A DNA stretch of 41,784 bases from Mucilaginibacter sp. (GTDB lineage: Bacteria > Bacteroidota > Bacteroidia > Sphingobacteriales > Sphingobacteriaceae): positions 1 to 41,784 of the forward strand of contig JAQBOP010000219.1 of assembly GCA_028287975.1 (NCBI GenBank), read 5' to 3'. The notes under the pieces were generated by a model. It was not told where the DNA came from, ran no database searches, and saw nothing but the letters and a program-made list of their open reading frames with translations. Positions 32,488 through 41,047 of this stretch are shown here, piece by piece. Within the stretch, counting starts at the first letter, position 1; each line of letters opens with the position of its first letter. Position numbers and translations under genes: made by a program.

Positions 32488-33615
32488 ATGGATAAGAATG
32501 ATGATAAATTGGTTAAAGAAGTTAAAACTAATGCCAGTGTGTTGTCTTTATCTTTTCCAATAAACCACAAAGGTGGTTTATTGGAAAAGATAAAGAGGAA
32601 AGTAAATAATCTTATAGTTAATAAGATAGAAGGTACAGTTTTTCAGTTTAAAGTTTATAAGTCTTACTGGCATTACCATTTCTTTAATCAATCGATAGAG
32701 GACTTCAAGCCGGATACTGATAAACACCATTATCTCTGTTTGAAACCTAATTACGGAGCTGGTATTGGACATCAGTTGGCTAATTGGAACGCTGGTTTAT
32801 ATTTTGGGGAATATTACAAACTTAAGTTTGCTCATTTTCCTTTTTCAACGGATAGATGGGAATCATTTTTAGGATTTGGTGAAGGCGAAGTTTGCGCTTC
32901 TGATTTAATAATAGATAAGACCTATAAAAAGGTTAACCTACCCAGGTTTAATTCAAATAGTCAGCCGGAAATTGATTTCATAGAGGAAATTATAGCCTCT
33001 TACAGTCGGAGTAAGGTTTTATTTATACTCGAATTAGATCAAAGTTATATGCGTCAGTTTGATACGTATAAGATATTGTCGGACAAATTCTTCGAAACAA
33101 ATTCCAGAAAAAGTGATAAGCTGATATATGGCCCAGGTGATTTTAATATTGCGATTCACATCAGGCGCGGGGATATAGTCGAAATGAAGCAAAATGGAAT
33201 TGCTAATGGTAATCAAAGATGGTTGGATAATAAATATTATGTGGATGTGTTAAGAACAGTACTGGACACATTGAAAACAGAGAGAAATATTAAAGTATTT
33301 CTGTTTTCACAGGGTGAACTGGATGACTTCAAAGAATTTAGTCAATTCAATAACATAATCTACTGTCTTGATATGGGAGCCGTTGAATCTTTTTTACATA
33401 TGGTTAAAGCCGATTTGCTTATTAGTAGTAAAAGTTCATTCTCTTATAAGCCGGCGCTGATTAGTAGGGGAATAAAAATTTGTCCTGAATCATTTTGGCA
33501 TCAATATCCCTCAACGGCTGATTATATTTTGGCTGACGACAATGGGGAATTTGATGTAAGCAAACTGACCACTGCAATCAATAACTACACAAATAATGAT
33601 GTCAAATCTATTTAG
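32488..33615 (+). CDS. Glycosyltransferase with HxRRGD motif (GT11/fucosyltransferase-like)
   Basis: This 375-residue protein has the motif AIHIRRGDIVE with HIRRGD at residues 224-229, typical of alpha-1,2- and alpha-1,6-fucosyltransferase-like GT-B enzymes that bind GDP-fucose. It has the N-terminal block PNYGAGIGHQLANWNAG and the later block DLLISSKSSFSYKPALIS, matching the family order (GGLGNQ-like, HxRRGD, SxSSFS). Fucose as donor is inference, and no GDP-fucose synthesis genes are in the window. The first 40 codons contain a perfect 24-bp inverted repeat at 32545-32596, so the N-terminal region is unusual. Start ATG 32488. Confidence 0.75.
   Translation: MDKNDDKLVKEVKTNASVLSLSFPINHKGGLLEKIKRKVNNLIVNKIEGTVFQFKVYKSYWHYHFFNQSIEDFKPDTDKHHYLCLKPNYGAGIGHQLANWNAGLYFGEYYKLKFAHFPFSTDRWESFLGFGEGEVCASDLIIDKTYKKVNLPRFNSNSQPEIDFIEEIIASYSRSKVLFILELDQSYMRQFDTYKILSDKFFETNSRKSDKLIYGPGDFNIAIHIRRGDIVEMKQNGIANGNQRWLDNKYYVDVLRTVLDTLKTERNIKVFLFSQGELDDFKEFSQFNNIIYCLDMGAVESFLHMVKADLLISSKSSFSYKPALISRGIKICPESFWHQYPSTADYILADDNGEFDVSKLTTAINNYTNNDVKSI
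32545..32596. repeat. Perfect 24-bp inverted repeat within the start of the glycosyltransferase gene
   Basis: Bases 32545-32568 and 32573-32596 are perfectly complementary with a 4-base AAAG loop. The arms run TCTTTATCTTTTCC... and ...GGAAAAGATAAAGA. The repeat lies in codons 20-37 and encodes LSLSFPINHKGGLLEKIK. In mRNA it would be an exceptionally stable hairpin just after translation initiation. Confidence 0.9.
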
Positions 33616-33657
33616 TTATCATGATGTCGATAATCGGAAATATTTTAAGTGAAAATT

Positions 33658-34734
33658 ATGGTTGTCAATAGCAAGTTTAAGAATCCCAGGTTTTTTGCGC
33701 TTGATTATTTAAGAGGCTTAGCTGCATTATCTGTAGTGATTTTTCACTATACTTATGGTTATGATAATGGATTGCATAAGTTAAGCAATAATAAATTTTA
33801 TCTGACTTATGGCAATTTAGGAGTTCAATTATTTTTCATAATTAGTGGTTTTGTTATTTCTATGACTCTTGAAAGGACAAAGACATCATTAGATTTCTTT
33901 GTGTCCAGATTTTCAAGGCTTTATCCTGCATATTGGGGTGGGATGTTTTTGACAATCATCTTTGTTTCGCTTTTCGCAAATCCATTTGAATATGACAAAG
34001 TTACTTTAAAACAGATTTTGATAAACATAACGATGCTACAGCATTGGGTTAAAGTGAAGGATATTGATGCTGTTTATTGGACCTTAAGCGTAGAATTAAC
34101 TTTTTATTTTTTGATGTGGCTGCTTTTTTATTTAAAAAAGTTAAAATACATAGAATATGTTTCAATAGCTTGGTTATTACTATCTTTTTTCGATTGGACG
34201 TTCGGATTACCAGGTAGAAACATATTAGAACAAATTTTCATTTTACAGTATATTCCAATGTTTATTGCAGGAATTGTTTTTTATAATATTAGAATAACAA
34301 GGAAAACCACACCTCTCAGGGTGTTTTTGCTTTTTTTTAGTCTTGTAGTAGAATCGATTATATTAAAAAAATTCACCCACTCCCTTATTCCAACATTCAT
34401 CGTAAGCTTGTTTTATGTGTTTTTTATAGCTATTATAAAAGATTCTTTTGTGATAAAGGAAAATAAGATTTTATTGTTTTTTGGTAATATATCTTATAGC
34501 TTATATTTAATCCATGAAAATATTGGGTTAACTTTAGAATACCAGATTCGAAAGGCAACTAACTTGGAAATTTTATATGTAAGTATTCCGGTTATATTAT
34601 CTGTTTTTTTGGCATACTTGTTAACTACGTATATTGAGAAACCCGCGATGAAGTATGTTAGAGATTATTATAGATCCTACAAATCAAAAAAAAATCAAAA
34701 CTTGGATCAAGAAGGGCTTTTAAAATCAAGTTGA
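33658..34734 (+). CDS. Membrane O-acyltransferase (acyltransferase 3 family)
   Basis: This 358-residue protein has about ten membrane helices and the N-terminal signature ALDYLRGLAALSVVIFHY of acyltransferase 3 proteins (OatA/NodX/WecH-like). The catalytic histidine is the one in IFHYTYG. Further family blocks are LGVQLFFIISGFVI, SRFSRLYPAYWGGM and FFGNISYSLYLIHE. These enzymes transfer acetyl or other acyl groups to sugars at the membrane, so it probably decorates the polysaccharide. The start is either GTG 33649 or ATG 33658; I use the ATG. The C-terminal SGNH domain of OatA is absent. Confidence 0.88.
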   Translation: MVVNSKFKNPRFFALDYLRGLAALSVVIFHYTYGYDNGLHKLSNNKFYLTYGNLGVQLFFIISGFVISMTLERTKTSLDFFVSRFSRLYPAYWGGMFLTIIFVSLFANPFEYDKVTLKQILINITMLQHWVKVKDIDAVYWTLSVELTFYFLMWLLFYLKKLKYIEYVSIAWLLLSFFDWTFGLPGRNILEQIFILQYIPMFIAGIVFYNIRITRKTTPLRVFLLFFSLVVESIILKKFTHSLIPTFIVSLFYVFFIAIIKDSFVIKENKILLFFGNISYSLYLIHENIGLTLEYQIRKATNLEILYVSIPVILSVFLAYLLTTYIEKPAMKYVRDYYRSYKSKKNQNLDQEGLLKSS

Positions 34735-34772
34735 CATTATCGATTATATAATCGTTTAAGTATTAGATAAAT

Positions 34773-35732
34773 ATGATAACATTTCCGTTAAAGACGATCA
34801 AAAAAGTAAGCAGTATAATAAATCCGGATCAATCAAATTTTGGACGGAATTGGAAAATGTTCCCCAATAAACAGTACGCTTCCGATTTAATATATAAAAC
34901 TTTATTAGATGATAAGCCAGCTATGATTGCTAGATTAGGATCAACAGAAGCCTTATGTGTTACCAATTATCTGGGAGTTAAGTACCCTGAGAAATTTAAA
35001 AATGCAAGTACTTATATTAAAGGGCAAACTCCGCCGTGGTGGTGGGAATCATCAACAATTAGCCAAATGCAAAAATGGTCAGGATTTTTCCCGGGCGATA
35101 TAGATAAAGTTGAAGCGTTCTGTGAGTTAATGTTAGACGATTTGGAAAATATAGATATCTTAGGTTCGTGGCTTAAAGAGGAAATATTTTTTAAAGAGCA
35201 ACTTGCAAACGCTAAACAAGTAATGCTTGAAGATTTAGAACCTTTCTTTGTTAATAGGCCCTGGACTGCAGCTTTAGAAAACAAGAAAGTGTTGGTTGTA
35301 CATCCTTTTGAGGAAACCATAAGACATCAGTTTTTAGTTAAAGATAAATTGTTTGATAATAATTTATTGCCTGATTTTGAATTACTAACAATTAAAGCGG
35401 TACAAACTATTGCAGGAGAAAAATCGAATTTTAATGATTGGTTTGCTGCCCTTGAACATATGAAACAGGAGATATCTGTTAAAGATTATGACATTTGTAT
35501 TTTAGGATGTGGTGCTTATGGACTGCCATTAGCCTCTTTTGTAAAAAGCTGTGGAAAGAAAGCGATTCATTTGGGTGGAGCAACACAATTAATATTTGGG
35601 ATAAAAGGAAAGCGTTGGGAAACTTTTATTGTATACCCGTATGAAAATCTATATAATGATTTTTGGGTGAGGCCAGGAGATTTGAATCGGCCAAAAAATG
35701 CTCACCTTGTTGAAGATGCATGTTATTGGTGA
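34773..35732 (+). CDS. GT-D-like putative glycosyltransferase
   Basis: This 319-residue protein resembles polysaccharide-locus proteins with a GT-D-type fold. The N-terminal MIARLGSTEALCV matches the R(F/L)GxxE block where GT-D enzymes carry a metal-binding DxE; here it reads STE, so one acidic residue is missing. The C-terminal segments KDYDICILGCGAYGLPLASF and AIHLGGATQLIFGIKGKRW are typical of this group. It is soluble with no membrane helix. Assignment as glycosyltransferase is moderate; it could be inactive or use another mechanism. It stands in the middle of the locus, 38 bases after the acyltransferase. Confidence 0.6.
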   Translation: MITFPLKTIKKVSSIINPDQSNFGRNWKMFPNKQYASDLIYKTLLDDKPAMIARLGSTEALCVTNYLGVKYPEKFKNASTYIKGQTPPWWWESSTISQMQKWSGFFPGDIDKVEAFCELMLDDLENIDILGSWLKEEIFFKEQLANAKQVMLEDLEPFFVNRPWTAALENKKVLVVHPFEETIRHQFLVKDKLFDNNLLPDFELLTIKAVQTIAGEKSNFNDWFAALEHMKQEISVKDYDICILGCGAYGLPLASFVKSCGKKAIHLGGATQLIFGIKGKRWETFIVYPYENLYNDFWVRPGDLNRPKNAHLVEDACYW

Positions 35733-35836
35733 TATAAAAATAGTTTTATTAATTAATGCAGATATTAACTTGTATATCTGCTCTTCGATATTAGTAAATG
35801 TTACAGATGTGAAAATTAGACAACTTGATAAATTTT

Positions 35837-36526
35837 ATGTTTAGGGTAATAAAATACTTAATTGTTATAGCGATGGAGCCGTTATTGTCCTATATTAAGA
35901 CAATTTATACGCAAGTCAAATTGATTAAAAACAATCCCACTTTAAAACTTTCGGGCAGGATATCTGCATATCGTACAACCTTTAGTTTATATAATTACAT
36001 TTCAAAGAATACGACTATTCACAATTCAGTAATTGGTGATTATTCATACGTTGGGGCTGAATCTTTTATTGATAATACGAATATCGGAAAATTTACTTGT
36101 ATAGGGCCTTGTGTAAAAATAGGTTTAGGCAACCATCCCGCCAGTGATTTTATATCTATCCACCCGATATTTTACTCAAAGGCCGCCCAAGTTGGAATCA
36201 CGTTCGCTGATAAATCATATTTTACCGAATACCAGAAAACGCATATAGGTAACGATGTGTGGATTGGAGCTAATGCAATTATATCATCAGGGGTAAAAAT
36301 AGGCGATGGGGCAATAATTGCTTCGGGTGCCGTTGTAACCAAAGACGTACTATCTTACGCCATAATGGGGGGAGTACCGGCTAAATTGATACGAATGAGG
36401 TTTAGTGAAAGCGAAATTCAATTATTAAATAACTTGTTGTGGTGGGATAAAGAAGCTGGTTTCTTAAAAGACAACTATAAGTTAATGCATAATATCGTTA
36501 ATATAAGTACGTTGCTTTCATTGTGA
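35837..36526 (+). CDS. Hexapeptide-repeat O-acetyltransferase (CatB/XAT-like)
   Basis: This protein of about 229 residues has a left-handed beta-helix made of hexapeptide repeats (IHNSVIGDYSYVGAESFI, IGKFTCIGPCVKIG, then IGNDVWIGANAIISSGVKIG and DGAIIASGAVVTKDV). The catalytic histidine is probably in IGLGNHPASDF, followed by the FTEYQKT insert typical of xenobiotic/CatB-type acetyltransferases. The likely role is O-acetylation of a sugar from acetyl-CoA. The N-terminus is hydrophobic and amphipathic, perhaps membrane-associated. The start is uncertain: TTG 35825, ATG 35837 or ATG 35873; I use 35837. Confidence 0.82.
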   Translation: MFRVIKYLIVIAMEPLLSYIKTIYTQVKLIKNNPTLKLSGRISAYRTTFSLYNYISKNTTIHNSVIGDYSYVGAESFIDNTNIGKFTCIGPCVKIGLGNHPASDFISIHPIFYSKAAQVGITFADKSYFTEYQKTHIGNDVWIGANAIISSGVKIGDGAIIASGAVVTKDVLSYAIMGGVPAKLIRMRFSESEIQLLNNLLWWDKEAGFLKDNYKLMHNIVNISTLLSL

Positions 36527-36556
36527 AAACGGCAATATCAATTTATTGAATCATAT

Positions 36557-37171
36557 ATGCAAAAAGTTTTATTCATCTTATATAAAATACTTAAGAATAT
36601 TGTTTTCTACATTAGGTATAATGTAGGCAATGTTTTTTCCAGATTCCTCTTTTATCTCAATAAAATAAATATTGGAGAATCTTTTCAGTCTATGGGGTTA
36701 CCATATGTTTCCCTTAGCAGAGGCGGTAAAGGAACAATAGGCAATAATTTCAGAATGCATAATATTTTGTCTGGCAATCCAATCGGTCGCTCACATAAAT
36801 GCGTTTTCGTTATTGGGCCAAAAGGTGTATTAACAATAGGTGACAATGTTGGAATAAGCTTTACCGCAATAAATTGTCAAAAACATATTCTTATAAAAGA
36901 TAATGTGGTAATAGGGGGTGGATGTTGCATTTACGACTCTGACTTTCATCCCCTTGATGTAGGCAAACGTAATTCTAAAGATCAAGATAGCATTAAAATC
37001 GCAGAGGTTATTATCGAAGAAAATGTATTTATAGGAGCAAATTCAACTATTTTAAAAGGAGTTACCATTGGGATGAATAGCATTATTGGAGCTTGCTCTG
37101 TTATAACTAAAAATATACCTACCGGGGAGATTTGGGCAGGTAATCCAGCTGTTTTCATAAGGAAGATTTAA
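36557..37171 (+). CDS. Hexapeptide-repeat acyltransferase (maltose/galactoside acetyltransferase-like)
   Basis: This 204-residue protein has hexapeptide repeats (GKGTIGNNFRMHN, GVLTIGDNVGISFTAINC, ILIKDNVVIGGGCCIYDSD). The acetyl-CoA-proximal histidine block is SDFHPLDVGKR. The C-terminal coil IEENVFIGANSTILKGVTIG ends with PTGEIWAGNPAVFIRKI. It resembles WcaF/NodL/MAT enzymes that O-acetylate sugars. It is the second of three soluble acyltransferases in the locus. The N-terminal 40 residues are basic and hydrophobic, which suggests loose membrane contact. Confidence 0.83.
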   Translation: MQKVLFILYKILKNIVFYIRYNVGNVFSRFLFYLNKINIGESFQSMGLPYVSLSRGGKGTIGNNFRMHNILSGNPIGRSHKCVFVIGPKGVLTIGDNVGISFTAINCQKHILIKDNVVIGGGCCIYDSDFHPLDVGKRNSKDQDSIKIAEVIIEENVFIGANSTILKGVTIGMNSIIGACSVITKNIPTGEIWAGNPAVFIRKI

Positions 37172-37286
37172 TTTTAAAAACGTAAGATATTTGATATTGA
37201 ATGAAAGGGCGTAAATGTTATTTTCTTTTAGCTGATCAGCCAACTCCTATTACATAGCTATATGATGAGATTATTTTAAAGTAATA

Positions 37287-38516
37287 ATGAAGTATCAAAA
37301 GTTAATATTCTACTCATTTTTTGGTGTTGTACTAGGAGATGCTCTGTACTTTATAGGAAACAGTATTGGTTATAAAGACAATTCTTTGACACCATTTCTT
37401 TTCGTTTTTAGATACTCAGCTCTTTTTATCTTTATTTATATAGCCAAAAGAAGTTCTTGGAATGCAGACATCCCACGATCAATCTCAATACTATTAAAGG
37501 TCTTTCTTACGTGGAATATTATAACAGTAATAAGAGGCTTTTTCTTGGCTGTTGATTATTGGGATATAAAATTTGTTTTGGGAAGTTCAATGCTTTTCTT
37601 TTTAGTCCCCTTAACTTTTTTTGTAGGTAAAAATATAATATTTGTTCGCCTGGTTTTTAATTATGTGTTGAAGTATTTATTTGCGTTTGGTTTTTTAGTG
37701 ATACCGCTGGCATTGGTTACTAATACAGAATTATATTCACGCTTAATGATACCAATAAGTGTTTTTATCGTTTTAGCGCCTTATTTAAAACCTAAATGGC
37801 AAAAATTAATTTTGCTTGTAGCAATAACTTCGATAATTGTAGTTTTTGATTTTCGCTCAAATATTATTAAAATCAGCATATCATTGATTTTATTAATAGC
37901 CTATTACTTTCGTAGATATATTTTATTATCATGGATCAAAACTGCTCAGTTCTTAATTTTTATTATTCCTTTAGTTTTTTTATCCTTAGCTGTTTCAGGG
38001 ACTTACAATTTATTCGCCGAATCGAGTAAGACTAGTGTTACGATACAATCAAAAAAATATGGTAGCACACAAGAAGAAAACCTAACAGCCGATACACGTA
38101 CATTTCTATATGTCGAAGTTTTTAAGACATTAAGTGATAAGGGCACTTTCCTTATAGGGGAGGGGGCATCAGGAAAATATAAATCAGATTATTTTGATGA
38201 TATTGGAGATAACCGCGGACGTTATGGTTCGGAAGTTGGATTTCTTAACATTTTACTCTACTCTGGGATTATAGGATTTATAATTTATGGCCTAATTTTA
38301 TTGATCTCATCCTACTATGCAGTCTACAGGTCAAAGAATTTTTTGTGTAAGATGTTTGGCATGCTGCTTATTTGCCGGTGGTTATTGTTTTTTGTAGAGG
38401 AGTATACAAATTTTGATTTGAATACTTTTTTCACATGGTTATTAATAGGGCTCGTCTGTAATGCTCAATTTCGAAACATGACTGATAGAGAATTAAAGCT
38501 ACTTTTTAAGTTTTAA
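37287..38516 (+). CDS. Wzy-like O-antigen/capsule polymerase
   Basis: This 409-residue protein has 10-12 hydrophobic helices and a large polar loop of about 70 residues (about 236-310, AESSKTSVTIQSKKYGS to DNRGRYGSEVGFLNILLYSG) between late helices. That is the topology of Wzy polymerases and O-antigen ligases. The segment RYGSEVGFLNILLYSGIIGF resembles the post-loop motif of these proteins. Sequence conservation in this class is low, so the call rests on topology and position among the export and transferase genes. It would polymerise flipped repeat units in the periplasm. Confidence 0.72.
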   Translation: MKYQKLIFYSFFGVVLGDALYFIGNSIGYKDNSLTPFLFVFRYSALFIFIYIAKRSSWNADIPRSISILLKVFLTWNIITVIRGFFLAVDYWDIKFVLGSSMLFFLVPLTFFVGKNIIFVRLVFNYVLKYLFAFGFLVIPLALVTNTELYSRLMIPISVFIVLAPYLKPKWQKLILLVAITSIIVVFDFRSNIIKISISLILLIAYYFRRYILLSWIKTAQFLIFIIPLVFLSLAVSGTYNLFAESSKTSVTIQSKKYGSTQEENLTADTRTFLYVEVFKTLSDKGTFLIGEGASGKYKSDYFDDIGDNRGRYGSEVGFLNILLYSGIIGFIIYGLILLISSYYAVYRSKNFLCKMFGMLLICRWLLFFVEEYTNFDLNTFFTWLLIGLVCNAQFRNMTDRELKLLFKF

Positions 38517-38523
38517 ATTGAAA

Positions 38524-39399
38524 ATGATGATTTACATAATTATACCGGTTTTTAACCGTAGAAATTATTCTGAGGCCTGCTTGAAATCTTTATTGTCACA
38601 AACAATCGACAACTATAAAATTATTGTTGTCGATCACGGTTCTACAGATGGCACTGCCGAAATGATAAAACAACGCTTTGAGCAAGTAATACTTGTACTT
38701 GGCGACGATTCACTTTGGTGGACAGGAGCAACGAACCTGGGTGTAAAAGAAGCACTGAAAAGATCAAATTCAACCGAAGATTTTATATTGACGTTGAACA
38801 ATGATTTGATTGTTGAAAGCGACTATCTGGAACAGCTATTGAAAATTGATAAAGATAATAAACCGTGTTTAGTAGGTTCAATTTCGGTCTATCATTCTGA
38901 TCCTGAAAAGATACAATTTGCAGGTATTATTTGGGACAGGACTTTTGCAAAATATAAAAGTAATCCATTAATCAAACAGAAATATAGTGATTTAAAAAAC
39001 GAGACAGATTTTATCGAATCCGATTTGCTAACCGGCCGTGGTACACTTATACCTATTGATGCTTTTACAAAATATGGTTTGTATGATGAAAAAAAGTTTC
39101 CTCACTATGCCGCAGACGAAGACTTTTCTTTTGTTTGCAGGCAACATGGGTTTAAATTGCTGATTGCAACAAAAGCAAAAGTGCTTAGTCATGTTACAGA
39201 AACAGGATTAAATTTTAAATATAAAAAAATAGGACTATTTAAATTTTTGAAAACCCTTTCATCAATACGTTCGCCAAACAATCTCACCATAAGATATAGA
39301 TGGGCTAAAAAGAATGCTCAGATACCTTATTTATATTTCTTTATGGATGTATCCCGGATCTTTGGCTCTTATTGTAGAAATATGCTTTTAAAAAGATAA
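38524..39399 (+). CDS. Family 2 glycosyltransferase (rhamnosyltransferase-like)
   Basis: This GT-A enzyme of 291 residues has IYIIIPVFNRRNYSEACLK at the N-terminus, VVDHGSTDGT near residue 38, LTLNNDLIVESDYLE (the DxD-like metal motif as NND) near residue 94, and the later acceptor-site block HYAADEDFSFVCRQHGF. The pattern WWTGATNLGVKEAL is common in the dTDP-rhamnosyltransferase-like subgroup. The sugar donor cannot be fixed. I chose the ATG at 38524; a TTG at 38518 would add two residues. It lies 7 bases after the polymerase gene and 3 bases before the next glycosyltransferase, so the three form a tight transcription unit. Confidence 0.87.
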   Translation: MMIYIIIPVFNRRNYSEACLKSLLSQTIDNYKIIVVDHGSTDGTAEMIKQRFEQVILVLGDDSLWWTGATNLGVKEALKRSNSTEDFILTLNNDLIVESDYLEQLLKIDKDNKPCLVGSISVYHSDPEKIQFAGIIWDRTFAKYKSNPLIKQKYSDLKNETDFIESDLLTGRGTLIPIDAFTKYGLYDEKKFPHYAADEDFSFVCRQHGFKLLIATKAKVLSHVTETGLNFKYKKIGLFKFLKTLSSIRSPNNLTIRYRWAKKNAQIPYLYFFMDVSRIFGSYCRNMLLKR

Positions 39400-39402
39400 T
39401 GA

Positions 39403-40353
39403 ATGGCTTTAGCATCCTCAAACAAAATTATAATGGAATATCAATTAGCCCCTCTTGCAATTTTTACTTATAAAAGGCTCGATACTTTAAAAAATTTAAT
39501 CGAATCGTTATATAAATGCGATAGTGTTTCAAAAACAGCCTTGTACATATTTTCTGATGGTGCTAAAAAAGCTGAAGATGTTGAACAAATAAATAAAGTA
39601 AGAGATTTTATAAAACAAATAAAAGGTTTTGAAAGCATCAAATTGGAGTTTTCAGATGTTAACCGCGGGCTTGCAAAGTCAGTTATGTCGGGAGTATCGA
39701 AGGTAATTCAGGAACATGACAAAATAATTGTCTTGGAAGATGACCTCATAGTCACTCCTAATTTTCTTTTGTTCATGAATCAGGCGCTAAACAAGTATTC
39801 ATCAAATAAGGAAGTTTTTTCTGTATCGGGGTATTCATTCGATTTGAAAAAAATAGACAATTACGATTACGACGCTTATTTTTTAAACAGAGGTTGGTCC
39901 TGGGGCTGGTCAACATGGAAGGATCGTTGGGGGGAAATTGATTGGGATGTTAAAAGCTATGATGATTTCAAAAGCGATCAAGAATTGAGGCGTAAATTCA
40001 ACAAAGGTGGGAGCGATCTGAGCTCTATGCTTAGCAATCAAATGGAAGGCAAAATAGATTCATGGGCAATACGCTGGTTTTATCATCAGTTTAAAATAAA
40101 TGGTTTAACAGTTTATCCGGTTTATTCAAAAGTATTAAATATGGGTTTCGATCAATTTGCTACTCATACAAAAGGTTCAGGTAACAGGTATACCCCGAAA
40201 ATATCTCAAACCGAAAAAAAGGATTTTAGGTTTCCCGAAGAATTGCAGGTTGATAAATACTATCAGAAGTGTTTTCAAAGGAAAATGGGAATCATGGCTC
40301 GAGTGGGATCTAAAATAACGACCATATTTTCAAAATATATAAAAACAAATTAG
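39403..40353 (+). CDS. Glycosyltransferase, GT-A fold (GNT-I/GT2-like)
   Basis: This 316-residue glycosyltransferase has PLAIFTYKRLDTLKNLIESL at the start, LYIFSDGAKK, SDVNRGLAKSVMSG, and the metal-binding block IIVLEDDLIVTPNFL (EDD). The block FLNRGWSWGWSTWKDRW is a hallmark of a Bacteroidetes polysaccharide glycosyltransferase group with distant similarity to N-acetylglucosaminyltransferase I. The donor is unknown. Alternative start ATG at 39433 (MEYQLAPLAIF) is plausible and would remove ten residues with little conservation. Confidence 0.84.
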   Translation: MALASSNKIIMEYQLAPLAIFTYKRLDTLKNLIESLYKCDSVSKTALYIFSDGAKKAEDVEQINKVRDFIKQIKGFESIKLEFSDVNRGLAKSVMSGVSKVIQEHDKIIVLEDDLIVTPNFLLFMNQALNKYSSNKEVFSVSGYSFDLKKIDNYDYDAYFLNRGWSWGWSTWKDRWGEIDWDVKSYDDFKSDQELRRKFNKGGSDLSSMLSNQMEGKIDSWAIRWFYHQFKINGLTVYPVYSKVLNMGFDQFATHTKGSGNRYTPKISQTEKKDFRFPEELQVDKYYQKCFQRKMGIMARVGSKITTIFSKYIKTN

Positions 40354-40357
40354 GGAG

Positions 40358-40921
40358 ATGCTATCATATATTAAAAAAATTTTAAAATCTCTTCGGGATA
40401 TATATTTGGCAAAGGTAAAGTGGCGTAAATATAAAATTGGAAAAAATTTTCACGCAGCAAGAGGGGTATTTCTTTGGGCCAGAAATGGTATTAGCATAGG
40501 TGATAATTTTTATATCGGTAAATATTCCATCATTGAGTGTGATGCCCAAATAGGTGACAATGTTATTATTGCAAATAATGCTGCTTTAATTGGAAGATAC
40601 GATCATCATTATCAGCAAATAGGCGTTTCAATCAGGTTTGGTTTACACATAGGTGATCCGGAATACGACTGGTTAGGAGCTAACCAAATAACCATAATTG
40701 AAGAAGATGTTTGGATCGGCTTTGGTTCAATAGTTTTAAGCGGAGTAACTATAGGAAAGGGTAGTATTATTGCTGCGGGATCATTGGTGACTAAAGACAT
40801 TGAAGCATATTCTATTTATGGGGGGCATCCTGCTAAGAAAATTAAGAGTCGCTTTGAATCATCGATTGATCTTGAATTACATATTAAGAAATACAATAAA
40901 TTCAAAAATAAAAATAAATAA
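40358..40921 (+). CDS. Hexapeptide-repeat acyltransferase (WcaF/serine-acetyltransferase-like)
   Basis: This 187-residue left-handed beta-helix protein has repeats ISIGDNFYIGKYSIIECDAQ and IGDNVIIANNAALIG. The conserved histidine region is RYDHHYQQIG, and the last coils are IEEDVWIGFGSIVLSGVTIG and KGSIIAAGSLVTKDI. The C-terminus IYGGHPAKKIKSRF is typical for sugar O-acetyltransferases. It is the third soluble acyltransferase of the locus. A GGGAG stretch 5-6 bases before the ATG is one of the few SD-like sites in this AT-rich region. Confidence 0.83.
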   Translation: MLSYIKKILKSLRDIYLAKVKWRKYKIGKNFHAARGVFLWARNGISIGDNFYIGKYSIIECDAQIGDNVIIANNAALIGRYDHHYQQIGVSIRFGLHIGDPEYDWLGANQITIIEEDVWIGFGSIVLSGVTIGKGSIIAAGSLVTKDIEAYSIYGGHPAKKIKSRFESSIDLELHIKKYNKFKNKNK

Positions 40922-41047
40922 AATTGAATTAATAAGTAATAAATATTGACATTTTGTTTAAGAAAATGATTTTTAATTTTATTTTTGTTAAGAAATGTAG
41001 TTTATTAATGGAATTGTCAAAATTAGAATTGTCGTAATATTTAAAAC

